The position numbers and the translations under genes are program-made. A stretch of DNA of 40,000 nucleotides, taken from positions 11,793,288-11,833,287 of the forward strand of contig CM022673.1 of the NCBI GenBank assembly GCA_012295275.1, read 5' to 3'. Under the pieces are notes generated by a model. It had not been told where the DNA came from. It saw only the letters and a list, made by a program, of their open reading frames with translations, and made no database searches. Below are positions 20,690-31,326 of this stretch, in pieces. The stretch comes from Chrysomallon squamiferum. Lineage: Eukaryota; Mollusca; Gastropoda; Neomphalida; Peltospiridae. Each line of letters begins with the position of its first letter. The first letter of the stretch is position 1.

Positions 20690-22640
20690 TTATTAGTAAC
20701 AATAGTCACAGACTGTGATAGTGATAAAAGTCTATGGAATTAACCAGAAAATATTACTAATAGTAGTGAACACAGACTACGGAGTTGCAAAATATAAAAA
20801 AATATATATATATATTACTAGTAGTAGTGATCACAGAACATTGTGTAAAACAGAAAATATTACTAGTAATAATGATAACGGAATATGAAGTAAAACAGAA
20901 AATATTTCCAGCAGTAGTGATCACAGACTATGAAGTAAAACAGAAAATATTTCTAGAGATAGTGATCACAGATTATGAAGCAAAATAGAAAATATTACTA
21001 GTAGTTGTGATCACAGAATATGATGTAAACAGAAAACATTACTAATAGTAGTGATCACAGAATATGAAGTTAAACAGAAAATATTACTAATAGTAGTGAT
21101 CACAGAATATGAAGTAAAACAGAAAATATTACTAGTAGTAGTGATTACACAGAATATGAAGTAAAACAGAAAATATTGCTAATAGTAGTGATCACAGAAT
21201 ATGAAGTAAAACAGAAAATATTAGTAGTAGTAGTAATCACAAATATGAAGTCAACAAAAATATTACTAATAGTAGTGATCACAGAATATGAAGTAAAACA
21301 GAAAATAGTAGTAGTAGTAGTAATCACAAATATGAAGTCAACAGAAAATATTACTAATAGTAGTGATCACAGAGTATGAAGTAAAACAGAAAATATTACT
21401 AGTAGTAGTGATCAGAGAATATGAAGTAAAACAGAAAATATTACTAGTAGTAGTGATCACAGATTATGAACTTAACAGAAATATTACAAATAGTGATCAC
21501 AGAATATGAAGTAAACCAGAAAATATTAGTAGTAGTAGTGATCACAAATATGAAGTTAACAGAAAATATTACTAATAGCAGCGATCACAGAGTATGAAGT
21601 AAAACAAAAAATATTACAGTAGTAGTGATGACATAATATAAAATATTACTAGTAAAACAGAAAATATTACTAGTAGTAGTGATCACAGATATGAACTTAA
21701 CAAATAATGATCAAAATATTAAAATAGTAGTAGTAGTAATCACAAATATGAAGTAATAGTCATCACAGAATATGAAGTAAAACAGAAAATATTAGTAGTA
21801 GTAGTGATCACAAATATGAAGTTAACAGAAAATATTACTAATAGTAGCGATCACAGAGTATGAAGTAAAACATAAAATATTACAGCCGTAGTGATGACAT
21901 AATATAATGTGAAACAGAAAATATTACTAGTAGTAGTGATCACAGGATATGAACAACAGAAAATAACAGAAAATAAAACAGAAAATACTAATAGTCATCA
22001 CAGAATATGAAGTAAAACAGAAAATATGAAGTGAAAACAGAAAATATTAGTAGTAGTAGTGATCACAAATATGAACTTAACAGAAAATAGTATTAATAGC
22101 AGCGATCACAGAGTATGAAGTAAAAATATTTTATTTTACAGTAGTAGTGATGACATAATATAATGTAAAACAGAAAATATTACTAGTAGTAGTGATCACA
22201 GAATATGGAGTACAAAAGAAAATATTACTAGTAGTAATGATCACAGAATATGGAATAAAACAGAAAATATTACTAAGAACTCAAACAAAAACTATTACTA
22301 GTCGTAGTAATCACAGAGAACAGAGTAAAACAGAAAATATTACTAGTCGTAGTGATCAAAGAAAACGGAGTAAAACTGAAAATATTACTAGTAGTAGTGA
22401 CAGAAATGAACGAAGTAAAACAGAAAATATTACTAGTCGTAGTAATCAGAGCAAACGGAGTAAAACTGAAAATATTACTAGTAGTAGTGACAGAGAGAAC
22501 GAAGGAAAAACAGAAAATATTACTAGTCGTAGTAATCAAAGAAAACGGAGTAAAACAGAAAATATCACTAGTAGTAGTGACAGAGAAGACGGAGTAAAAC
22601 AGACAGTATTACTAGTCGTAGTAATAATAATTGTGACAGC
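20690..22640 (+). repeat. 45-bp minisatellite, about 40 units
   Basis: The unit reads ATTACTAGTAGTAGTGATCA, then CAGAATATGAAGTAAAAC, then AGAAAAT, about 45 bp. Each intact unit holds two palindromes, TACTAGTA and TGATCA. Units vary by short deletions in the middle of the array (21480-22160). Because 45 is a multiple of 3, several frames stay open and encode 15-residue repeats. The frame at 22192-22686 is the longest, and nothing suggests selection on it. The 3' part has a 90-bp higher-order unit (separate entry). Confidence 0.95.
22309..22617 (+). repeat. 90-bp dimeric higher-order units in the 45-bp array
   Basis: Two 45-bp variants alternate. Type A contains AGTCGTAGT.ATCA.AG and AAACGGAGTAAAAC. 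Type B contains AGTAGTAGTGACAGA followed by GAACGAAG or GAAGACGGAG. The order is A-B-A-B-A-B over about 310 bp, with units more alike within type than between types. Confidence 0.8.
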
Positions 22641-23170
22641 GTTTCAGACTAATTCAGCATCTCCTGCAACGAAACAATTCTCCTGATAGAGAGCCAGATC
22701 GATTGCAGTGTGTAATACAATAATCGTACCGAAATCGAATTTGCAGGCAGGACAGTGTCCACGAGAAATCGTGGTTGGTTACGTACTTCGTCGAGAGGAG
22801 ACGTCATAAGTGAGAAGAATGATGTCGTGTGACGTGATGATGTTTCCGTGGATGAAATACAAGGGTGTGTCTCCGTGAAGGTTGGTACAGAATGAAGTCT
22901 GGTTTATAATTATGTGGGTAAAATGTACGAGAATGTCCGTTATAGTTATTTCGGAGAAAAATGTTATGAAGATAGACTAGATTAGACGCCCGCACACAGT
23001 TCTGAAACAAGCACAGCAGTTATGTACGTATATATACTACATATATTTATATATATATACGCATTCGTACATACGTAATAAATATTTGTACACACATATG
23101 TGTGTAAATGTACTGCCGACAAAAAATAATTAAATATCCTTACCACCATCAAAAACTGACTAGAAATAGA
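22641..23170. other. unique island downstream of the minisatellite
   Basis: Non-repetitive, CpG-containing sequence. CRE-like sites are AGACGTCA near 22799 and TGACGTGA at 22830-22837. No gene recognised. The minus-strand 68-codon frame at 22804-23010 has no domain. Confidence 0.45.
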
Positions 23171-23176
23171 CACAGA

Positions 23177-23180
<4 letters not shown>

Positions 23181-23271
<91 letters not shown>
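23181..23271. repeat. (GA)n microsatellite
   Basis: Pure (GA)n, about 45 units, with purines on the plus strand. This is the opposite orientation to the (CT)n blocks at 1594 and 2097. Confidence 0.98.
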
Positions 23272-23274
<3 letters not shown>

Positions 23275-23287
23275 AACAGAACAGAAG

Positions 23288-23300
23288 TTATTTTTAGCCG
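23288..23300 (+). promoter_or_regulatory. MEF2-like TTATTTTTAGCCG
   Basis: It shares TTATTTTTAGC with the motifs at 32798 and 32864 but has no ATCGAT upstream. It lies just beyond the (GA)n array. Confidence 0.25.
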
Positions 23301-23502
23301 ATAACTTAATGAACTCCATATTTATAGAGCACACAGGTGAAACAGAAATACGTGGTCAAACAGACAGACGGATTGACGAACGAGTTTCACAATTTACACC
23401 GACGATATAAGCAGACGCGGCGTCAAAATGAAGGTAATAATAACAACAGCTGCATTACACATACACACACACACACTGCGAGATAAAACATTGTACACGT
23501 TT

Positions 23503-23514
23503 GCTGTGACGTAA
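23503..23514 (-). promoter_or_regulatory. CRE-like TTACGTCACAGC, copy 1
   Basis: The plus strand reads GCTGTGACGTAA. The minus-strand word is identical to copy 2 at 23911. Confidence 0.4.
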
Positions 23515-23910
23515 CAGAAGCACGAGAATGTTTACAAACAGCTAAACTTGCATCATCCCGTCTCGAACGCCGTGTCCGTTGAACGAAATCAATAGTTTTA
23601 CACGTGAAATACGACATGTATTACCTATATGTAATAAACCACGAATAACGACAACGTAGGTAAGTTAACGGCAAAAACGCTATTTTAACTGATGTCTGTG
23701 TATCACACCAGTAACGGTATACCATCGTGATGAATGAAGTGTAGAAATAAAAAAAACGAAGATGAGAGTACGTACCGTGAATTTCCTACGAATATATAGT
23801 AAAAAATATGTCCACATATCCAGTCAGTGTGTGTACAGATTCATCTACTCGGGGTTCCCCATTTTGACTGTTTCACTTGCTTTACTTTTACAAGCATTTA
23901 TACCTTCCTC

Positions 23911-23922
23911 TTACGTCACAGC
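23911..23922 (+). promoter_or_regulatory. CRE-like TTACGTCACAGC, copy 2
   Basis: The CRE-like half is followed by CAGCTG, an E-box, at 23918-23923. It lies 49 bp before copy 3. Confidence 0.4.
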
Positions 23923-23959
23923 TGTATTATTAGCACCGCAAGCTGACGGAAAACACCTC

Positions 23960-23971
23960 TGACGTCACAGC
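23960..23971 (+). promoter_or_regulatory. CRE palindrome TGACGTCACAGC, copy 3
   Basis: A full TGACGTCA palindrome extended by CAGC, as in the other two copies. It lies just before a T run. Confidence 0.45.
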
Positions 23972-24137
23972 GATGCGAGCTTTTTTTTTTTTTTTTTCCC
24001 AGTCTTTCTGGAATGCCTCGAACGATCATCAGGCCAAGCCGAGAGAGAGCGCGCGCCCCGTTTCAGCGCTAGATAATGTTACGTTTGCCAAGTCACGTGT
24101 TTATTATGTATGTTGTTGTGTATGTGTACATTTAAGA

Positions 24138-24168
<31 letters not shown>

Positions 24169-24370
24169 CGTGTATTTATAACTGTAGCTGCAGGAAGTGT
24201 AGGCTATGCAATAAATGCGTGTGTGGTAAATTAATATTTAAAAAAAAAAAAAAAAAAAAAAAGGGGGGTACAAATATGTGGATATATGCCACAGCCGCTG
24301 GATAAATTTCAAATGATGACAGTGCTGCTCTGTGGGAAATTGATTCGACTGTATTTAGATATTTGTGAGG

Positions 24371-24398
24371 AGAATCGATTGGTGCTATTTTTAGCCCG
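24371..24398 (+). promoter_or_regulatory. composite ATCGAT / MEF2 motif, copy 2
   Basis: AGAATCGAT is followed by TGGTGC and TATTTTTAGCCCG. CTATTTTTAG at 24385-24394 is a perfect MEF2 palindromic consensus and ATCGAT at 24374-24379 is a CUT/Onecut-type core. The next bases can form a small hairpin, AGCCCGC-ATTAC-GTGGGCT, with one G-T pair. Confidence 0.45.
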
Positions 24399-24803
24399 CA
24401 TTACGTGGGCTGCTGTTGCTATTATAAACGGCTGAAACGGAGCCAGCCTTTCATTTTGAAGTATTGAATTTTCTTATTGGCGTAGTAATATTACATACAC
24501 GTTCGAAAATATTCTAGAAAGATTACCCGATTGGTCCATTGATGTTGCGTCTTCGATTTAATTGGATGGTCATTTCTAGTAGGAAGCCTTCATGGCGTAC
24601 GTCGTGAACTACTTCGTCCAAATATAAACTGTAGTAAATGCATTGATTAAAGTGCGTATTCTTTCGCTAATGGACGTCGTTAACGGCGACACACGCCCAC
24701 ATTTTAACAACGTCGACTACGTGGTTGTCTTCTTCTTGTCTTGTGAGAAGCGTGAGTGGAACGTTGGCAATAAAGTGACAAATGATTAATGTCAAGTTGT
24801 TGA

Positions 24804-24849
<46 letters not shown>

Positions 24850-24869
24850 TGTGTGTGTGTTTTGTTTCA
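24804..24869. repeat. (TG)n microsatellite
   Basis: (TG)n with a short TATA interruption. It directly abuts the SINE-like fragment at 24870. Confidence 0.97.
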
Positions 24870-24947
24870 GAATATTGTCTATGTGCAGAGTCTAATCAGA
24901 CGTACGTAAAACAGAATATTCAAAATCCTGAAATACATATATATATG
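24870..24947 (+). mobile_element. SINE-like fragment, 3' part only
   Basis: This aligns with the minus strand of 25918-25993 over about 76 bp at roughly 85% identity by eye. Shared blocks are GCAGAGTCTAATCAGA, ACAG..AATATTCAAA and GAAATACATATAT. The upstream tRNA-like part of the second copy is absent here, so this copy is 5'-truncated. It ends in a TATA/TG-rich tail. Confidence 0.7.
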
Positions 24948-25257
24948 TGAATGTATGTTTTTGTGTGTGTGTGTGTGTTTTGTCTGTACGTATATGTGTA
25001 TGTGTGTACGTCTGTGTGTTTGTGTGTGCATGTATATGTATGTTTGTGTATGTGTGTATTTCTGAGAGTGCTTATTTATGTGTGTGACTGTTTTTCTGTG
25101 TAGTATGTGTTTATATCTGTATTTTTGTGTGTTTATGTGTTAATTTGTGTAAATGTTTATGTTTGCATTTATGTGAATGTGTTTATCTGTGACTATTTGT
25201 ATACCATAAAGTAAATTCATAACTTTTTTTAACCTTTAATTTTTTTTTTTTACAGAG
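24948..25257. repeat. TG-rich degenerate microsatellite
   Basis: Interrupted TG, TGTA and TTTGTG repeats up to about 25200, then a T-rich stretch ending in a pyrimidine run plus ACAG near 25254. No coding signal. Confidence 0.85.

Positions 25258-25327
<70 letters not shown>
25258..25327. repeat. (TTA)n microsatellite
   Basis: Pure (ATT)n, about 23 units. Confidence 0.98.
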
Positions 25328-25917
25328 TCGTTTTCGTCTCAAATTTAATTATTTCACTATTTTTGTGTGTATTTATTTTGATGTCTACACACATCTCAGT
25401 ATAGTAACCTAGCGCGGGTGTAATTGATAAAGCAACGTCTAAAAATAGTCGAAATGTCATAAAAATGCTGGAAATTGAATTAAATTTAAAACTGATAGTA
25501 TAAACAAATTTACGAAAATAACACTCCGACATTAAGTAGTGGTTGAAAATAGAATGGTTACGTGCTAAATTTAGTTTTACATTTCAAACCTGAACTGATC
25601 GAGGTAGAATTACAAGTCATTTAGGTATACAGTAAATGCAGTTTAGTGTAATGTAAACTATATATATATATATATATATAAATAAATATAAATAAATATA
25701 AAAATCATAATTTTTTTTTTTTCCTGTTTTGAAAAGATCGTAATGACCTATATTACACTGACGTTACGTACGCATGCGTACACGATAAATAACATTCGTT
25801 AAACGAGGACTAGTTTATGCACTCGTACATTTGGTTTGTTGTGCGTGTGTGGGTGCTTTTATATATGTTTTATAACCGACGTATATGTATATCTGTATGT
25901 TTGTGTGTATGTATGTA
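25328..25917. other. unique AT-rich sequence
   Basis: Mostly unique, with CTAAAAATAG near 25439 (MEF2 consensus), (TA)n at about 25660-25680, and TACGTACGCATGCGTAC-like palindromic sequence near 25766-25782. No gene recognised. Confidence 0.5.
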
Positions 25918-26136
25918 CGTACATATATGTATTTGAGGGTTTGAATATTCTCTGTCTTATGTACATCTGATTAGACTCTGCAGATTGAAAATATTCGGGA
26001 ACGCAGTGGCACAGGAGGACAAAGTCCAATCACGACCTCACAAACCCGTCAGATGCCGCTGACGAGACTCGAACGTATGGCACCCAATTCGCCCGCACTT
26101 CGAAATCGGACGGTGCTACAGTCCCGCCATTACGAC
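25918..26136 (-). mobile_element. tRNA-derived SINE-like element
   Basis: Read on the minus strand, the head holds TGTAGCACCGT (degenerate Pol III A box, 26110-26120) and GTTCGAGTC (B box, 26066-26074) about 46 nt apart, as in tRNA genes. A body of about 80 bp follows, then the 3' segment shared with 24870-24947 and a TACATA-rich tail. The cloverleaf T-stem pairs badly, so it is not a functional tRNA. Total length near 220 bp fits a SINE. Family assignment needs a repeat library. Confidence 0.6.
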
Positions 26137-26640
26137 ATTATTATTCCTAATCTATGTGCGTTCATCCTCTCCATATTATATTTATTCATTCTGCTGTTAA
26201 AAAAATTAATTCAGAATTTTGTGCTACTTTCTTTTGATTCTCACATTTCATTTGTGTTTTTTTTGTTCCTCTCGAATTCGTTGTTCCTGTTTTCATCTTA
26301 ATTCATTGTTTTGTACGTTTTCAGTACATCATTCTATTGATCTTAATTTATCTTTATTCATTCTTTGTTTAATCAAATTTTTCGTTTTATTATTTTTTTT
26401 TCAAAATTCTTTTTTCTATCCGTTTGAAATAATTATAACGTCCATTCTTCAGTTTAGGAATGAATGTATGTGTAAGTATTTTAAATAAAACAAGGACTAA
26501 CGTAGGTGAATTAAAGGGGGGAATACTCACGTGGTCTGAAGTCTTCTTTCTGTCGAATAATATACACGAAGTTCCTGTTGAAACAGTACTAGTATCACTT
26601 AATAAGTGAGATCTGTAAATGATTTATTATATATTTAAAA
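26137..26640. other. T-rich spacer
   Basis: T-rich sequence whose hydrophobic frames reflect composition. No gene or repeat family recognised. Confidence 0.55.
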
Positions 26641-26760
26641 AAAAAAAAAATTAAATAAAATAATAATAATAATAATAATACTAAAAAAAAAATATGAAAA
26701 TGAAAACAAAAAAAATAATAATAAAATTAATAAATTAAAAATAAAGAACAGATGTTAATT
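26641..26760. repeat. A-rich/AAT low-complexity tract
   Basis: A run, (AAT)n at about 26662-26680, then A-rich sequence with few other bases. Confidence 0.9.
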
Positions 26761-26769
26761 CGGATAAAT

Positions 26770-27206
26770 AAAATAGGGTGTGTGTGTATTTATATATATA
26801 TACCTACACATTTTTTATACGTATATGCTTCTAATATTTCACTCACACGAATAAAAATACCACCTACGCTCATCCATCCATACATATGTTTAAAGTAAAT
26901 GCAGGTTATTTCAGTTTTAATGACATATCGTCAGTGAAACGTCAAATGAACACATTTTTATTTTTACTGTTTTTAATACTAACGATTACTAACGTCTGTT
27001 CCATTATCATACTGTATTTTTATTTTATTTTATTATTATTTTTTATGAATGAATTTTAACGATGCGTCTACATGTTCCATTGTTAACGATTATCAGTTAT
27101 CTAACACATAAATACAGACTCACACACATATAAACACCTACTTCCATTTATTTGTAATATATAGGCAGGATACGTCTGCACATTTCAGTATTAAGTTTCA
27201 CTCACT

Positions 27207-27258
<52 letters not shown>

Positions 27259-27431
27259 ATATTTTTATATAATTTTATATACGGGATATGGCAGCATATT
27301 TTAAGTTTTAAATTTCTGTCATACAAATACACACATATAAAACACGTATTTATATTTTCATGTAATATTATATACAGGATATGGTAGCATATTCTAATAT
27401 TAACAGTTATTCGATTTTACTGTCACTGACA

Positions 27432-27475
<44 letters not shown>

Positions 27476-27850
27476 AACACACACACGTCTGTGATTGTGT
27501 ATGCATACATGTGAGTATATGTGTGTGTATTTGTGTGTACTTTTACATACATACATACATACATGCGCGCATACATACATAAAAACACATTCACATTCAC
27601 ATATATATATATGTGTATGTACGTATTCTTTTTAAGTATATATTCATGTATGACCGCATACAGCTGTCTACATATCGATTTAATAACTATACATATAATT
27701 ATATATTTTATATAATCATTAGAAACATCTACAATTAATTGACAAAAATATGTTATTAAAAAGTGGAAATATATTTTTTTAAATATTTTTATATAATATT
27801 AAATAAGGATATGGTAGCATACATTTTATGCATGGTGGCATACAAATGAC
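26770..27850 (+). repeat. degenerate minisatellite with (CA)n arms
   Basis: A unit of roughly 90-140 bp recurs: CACACA block, TATTTATATTTT, TATA-rich, ACAGGATATGGTAGCATAT, TTTTAA. Clear copies are near 27253-27320, 27345-27400 and 27765-27830; weaker ones near 27130-27190. The (CA)n blocks at 27210-27252 and 27434-27483 sit in the same place within the unit. Copy divergence indicates an old array with younger microsatellite growth. Confidence 0.6.
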
Positions 27851-28680
27851 TATGCATTATTTTAATAACTAAACACACAAGTCTGTAAACAACAGAAATA
27901 TGTCATTAATCACTTGTTTAAGCCTGATGAATTTGTTTTGTTTAAAAGTTTGACAGTAATATTAATAATCGGTTGTTTCCTTTTTGTCTTTTTTTTTATT
28001 TATTTATTTATTTATTTATTTTATTTATTTGTTTATTTGTCTGTTTACTGGTTTCTTTGTTTTCATTTTATCGTTTCTTTTAGTCGTTTTTTTTTTCTTA
28101 GCTGTTTTTAATTTTATCATTGTTTTTTTGTATAAGTATTATAACAGTATTTGTAAGTTTTTAAACATTTATTTTGAGATTGTTTTTATTAAACAATTTT
28201 AAAACTCGTGGTAGATATAAAATATAATTAATGTTTTAATGTTATAAAGCACATACATACACACACACATATGTATAGACACAAACACATCTCAGAGTGG
28301 TTGTAATATGCAATGTTATTATTACATATTGACCATAAAGTTAAAGTAAGTTTACATTTCTTTTTTTTTTTTTTTATACGTATATCTTACACAGTTTCCA
28401 TTAATATGTTTCTTCTTTGAATAAAGAAGGAAAACCTGTAAAAATATTATTTCTCTAATTATTAAAAACAGTTTTTAAACAGTTCATTCATTCATCTTCA
28501 TTTTGTCTTTTTTCCAATTTTGTTTGTTTTCACTCTTCTTTTATTATTATTATTTTTATTTTTTCTTTCGTTTTTTTTTTTATTATTATTTTTTTTATTT
28601 GTTCTTTCTCTCCTGTCTATTCTTCCCTGCGTCTTTTTTTCCCTTCTGTTTTTCTTGCTCTTCCTGATACGTTTTAACAG
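27851..28680. other. T-rich spacer with (TTTA)n
   Basis: (TTTA)n lies at about 27996-28030. The rest is T-rich with T runs near 28362-28375 and 28567-28590. Small hydrophobic frames are compositional. No gene seen. Confidence 0.6.
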
Positions 28681-28689
28681 TAACCGTCA

Positions 28690-29070
28690 GATAATCATAA
28701 TCATGGCTGATCATTTCTGGTGACGTCAGATGGAATTATTTAATAATGGATATGGCGAAGACGGTCTCCTTGTCTTGTGCTGTGTAACTTGTTATTCAAA
28801 AACTCAACAAGAACAAAAAAAAAAAAAAAAAAAAAAGAATCTAAAATTTTAAAAACAAAAAAGCTATATAAAAAAAAATTAGCATCACAGTCGTGAAACA
28901 CAGATGTAATTCGTCAGTACACAGGATCGTGTCATTATTTTCGTGAGTTAAGTAAAATGTCGTCACTAGCACGTGAAGGAAGATTACGTGGCTGATGACA
29001 GCACTCACGTCGCGTCTTTCGTTTACGATCGTGTGGACTGATTTATAATTAATCTTCCTATTAACTGTTT
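28690..29070. other. unique island with CRE and E-box
   Basis: TGACGTCA at 28721-28728 and CACGTG near 28970. Several ACGT-containing words follow (TTACGTGGC, CTCACGTCGCG). A run of about 23 A lies at 28814-28836. No reading frame of interest. Confidence 0.45.
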
Positions 29071-29280
29071 TTACTTGTTTTTCTTTTCTTTTTTCTTTTT
29101 CTTTTTTTTATTTCAATTATTTAATAATTTTATTTTAATTATATTTTCCCTTCTTTCTGTTCTTTTTCTTTCATTCTTTCCATCTGTCCTTTCTTCTTAT
29201 TTCATTCTATTTTTTTCATTTTGTTTATACAGTTTTCGTTCTTTCCTTATGTTCTTTTTTTTTACTTTTACATCTACTTA
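29071..29280. other. T/C-rich low-complexity tract
   Basis: Pyrimidine-rich on the plus strand, with TTTTCTTT words. No gene. Confidence 0.7.
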
Positions 29281-29281
29281 T

Positions 29282-29545
29282 ATTATCTCTACAGCTGCTG
29301 CTGCTACTACTGTCACTACAACACCGTCGTTTCTACTACTACCACAACTATTACTGCTACTATCACCACCACCACCACACTACTACCATATCTATTGCTA
29401 TCACCGTCTGCTACTACAACTGATACTACCATCATCATCATTAGTACTAGCATCTCTGCTACTACTACTAATATTAAAATATTCTACAACGACAACAGCA
29501 ACTACTACCAGAGTCAATATTCACCACTACTACTACTAGTAATAA
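29282..29545. repeat. ACT/ACC trinucleotide region
   Basis: Degenerate TAC, ACC, TGC and ATC triplets, giving long serine, threonine or leucine frames that I do not annotate as genes. Confidence 0.9.
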
Positions 29546-30330
29546 TAATAATTATTATTATAATAATGAAGATGATGATGATAATGATGATTATAATATT
29601 AATCATAGAAATTATCATACTAAAAATGATGATAAAAATAATAGTATAAAATTAATTATTATTTTTATTATAATTATAGTAATTATAATCATCACTATCG
29701 TTGTCGTCATCATCAAAATGATTGATTTGTTATTATTCATTTGGTACCGCTACAAAACGACTACAGTTATCATTATAATTATTGACGTCATTGGCATTTT
29801 CATAGTCATCATCATCTTCATTATTATTATTATTATGATTATGATTATGATTATTATTATTATTATTATTGTTATTATTATTATTATTATTATTATTGCT
29901 GTTGTTGTTCTCATTGTTATCATAGTTATTATTATAATTATTATTACTACGTTATTGTGGTTGTTATTATTATTATTATTATAGTTATAGTTATTGTTAT
30001 AATTATTATTACTACCGTTATTATTATTATTGAAATTACTACTACTACTACTACTGCTTCTGTTATTATTATTATTGTTGTTGTTGTTGGTGTAAATATT
30101 GTTTAGTGTTTTTGTTATTGTTGTTGTTGTTATTATTGTTGTTATTATTATTACTACTACTGTTATTGTTATTATTATACTGTTACTGATATTGTTATTA
30201 TTATATATATTATAATCATTGTTATTATTATTATTATTATTATTGTTGTTGTTATTATTATTTATTATTATTGTTATATTATTATTATTATTATATTATT
30301 ATTATTATTGTTATATTATTATTATTATTA

Positions 30331-30373
<43 letters not shown>

Positions 30374-30386
30374 TATTATTATTATT
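29546..30386. repeat. ATT/ATG/GTT trinucleotide region
   Basis: Over 800 bp of ATT with GTT, ATG and ACT variants. The 3' end (30340-30373) is nearly pure. TGACGTCA at 29783-29790 followed by TTGG is one of the few non-triplet interruptions. Confidence 0.93.
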
Positions 30387-30714
30387 ACTAGAATGTTCTT
30401 TCCGTTTTTAACTGTTTTCAAATGTTTCTGTTTAACAGTATTATGACACGAAATGCGTCATTCTTTACAATGTCTTCCTGGTTTCATTTCTTTTTATATC
30501 CGTTCTTCTCAGCGCTGTATTCTGTCGATTTCGCAATACCTTCTTATTACTTCCTAGAGTTTTGTCAGTACTCGGAAATAACAATGACTGACATACGCAC
30601 ACGCAAAAACATACACAAACACAGATAGATAAATAGATAAACAGAGAGAGATAGATAAATAGAAACTGATTGGTTTTATTACTACTCAGATTACAGGTAA
30701 AAAATGTAAAAAAA
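30387..30714. other. semi-unique spacer
   Basis: Mixed sequence with a 68-codon frame (30422-30628) that shows no domain, then short GATA-like repeats. No gene recognised. Confidence 0.5.
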
Positions 30715-30715
30715 A

Positions 30716-30925
30716 ATGATGATGATGATGATGATAATAATAATAATAATACTAATTTTAATAATAATAATAAATAAAACTAATAAAGTAGTATTAGCAG
30801 TATTAGTAGTAGTGTTAGTAGTATATTAATAATATTAACAACAAAACGACAATGACAATAATTAAGATGATGATGATGATGACGACGATGATGACAATGA
30901 TCACAATGCAGACGCTACAACAATG
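30716..30925 (+). repeat. dispersed trinucleotide-rich repeat, copy 1
   Basis: An ATG/AAT array, then CTAATAAAGTAGTATTAGCA, TTAGTAGTAGTGTTAGTAG, AATATTAACAACAAAACG and finally ATG repeats and CGCTACAACAA. The same order occurs at 35910-36120 in the same orientation, so this is a duplicated block rather than independent microsatellites. Confidence 0.8.
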
Positions 30926-31263
30926 ACTGAGGACAACAACAGTAATGATGAGGATCAAAAGTGATCTATTAATAACAAATATTAATGAATATGGAAGGAC
31001 ATAAAGAACAAAAAATTAAATAAGAAAAATATATGAAATTTGATATTTATATTACGTCTACTACTACTACGTCTACAGCTATTACTACTACTATTACTAC
31101 TACTACAGCAACATAAACAATAAAACTAATATCAAAAATTACAATAAGAATTTTCTTATCTTCAACTAAAACATCGCAGCAATATGATGTCATAAAGGTG
31201 AAGGACGTTTGTCTAGCAGCATTATTCTTAAACCATTATCATTACGTATTACCGTTAGGCAGA

Positions 31264-31326
<63 letters not shown>

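Larger units (their letters stand above)
23272..24800. other. largest unique, CpG-containing island
   Basis: About 1.5 kb of mostly non-repetitive, GC-richer sequence with T/A runs at 23980-23997 and 24241-24262 and (TA)n at about 24138-24164. It carries three TTACGTCACAGC or TGACGTCACAGC words, TCACGTGT near 24093, GCGCGCGCCCC near 24049 and the composite motif at 24371. Open frames are short and unrecognised. Promoter or enhancer function is plausible but unproven. Confidence 0.5.

Noticed and set aside
20690-22640. CRISPR-like array of regular repeats
   Set aside because: There are no unique spacers; the whole 45-bp unit repeats, in a eukaryotic context with no cas-like genes.
22192-22686. 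164-codon frame in the 45-bp array
   Set aside because: It is explained by a repeat unit divisible by three. The minus strand and another frame are open too.
23414-23440. ATGAAG followed by GTAATA as a start-codon exon with splice donor
   Set aside because: A two-codon exon cannot be supported, and nothing downstream forms a matching acceptor and frame.
25236-25257. Acceptor-like pyrimidine tract plus ACAG
   Set aside because: It is followed directly by (ATT)n with no open frame. T-rich DNA makes such matches common.
26040-26136. tRNA gene on the minus strand
   Set aside because: A and B boxes are present, but the A box is degenerate and the T-stem does not pair. A SINE head explains it better.
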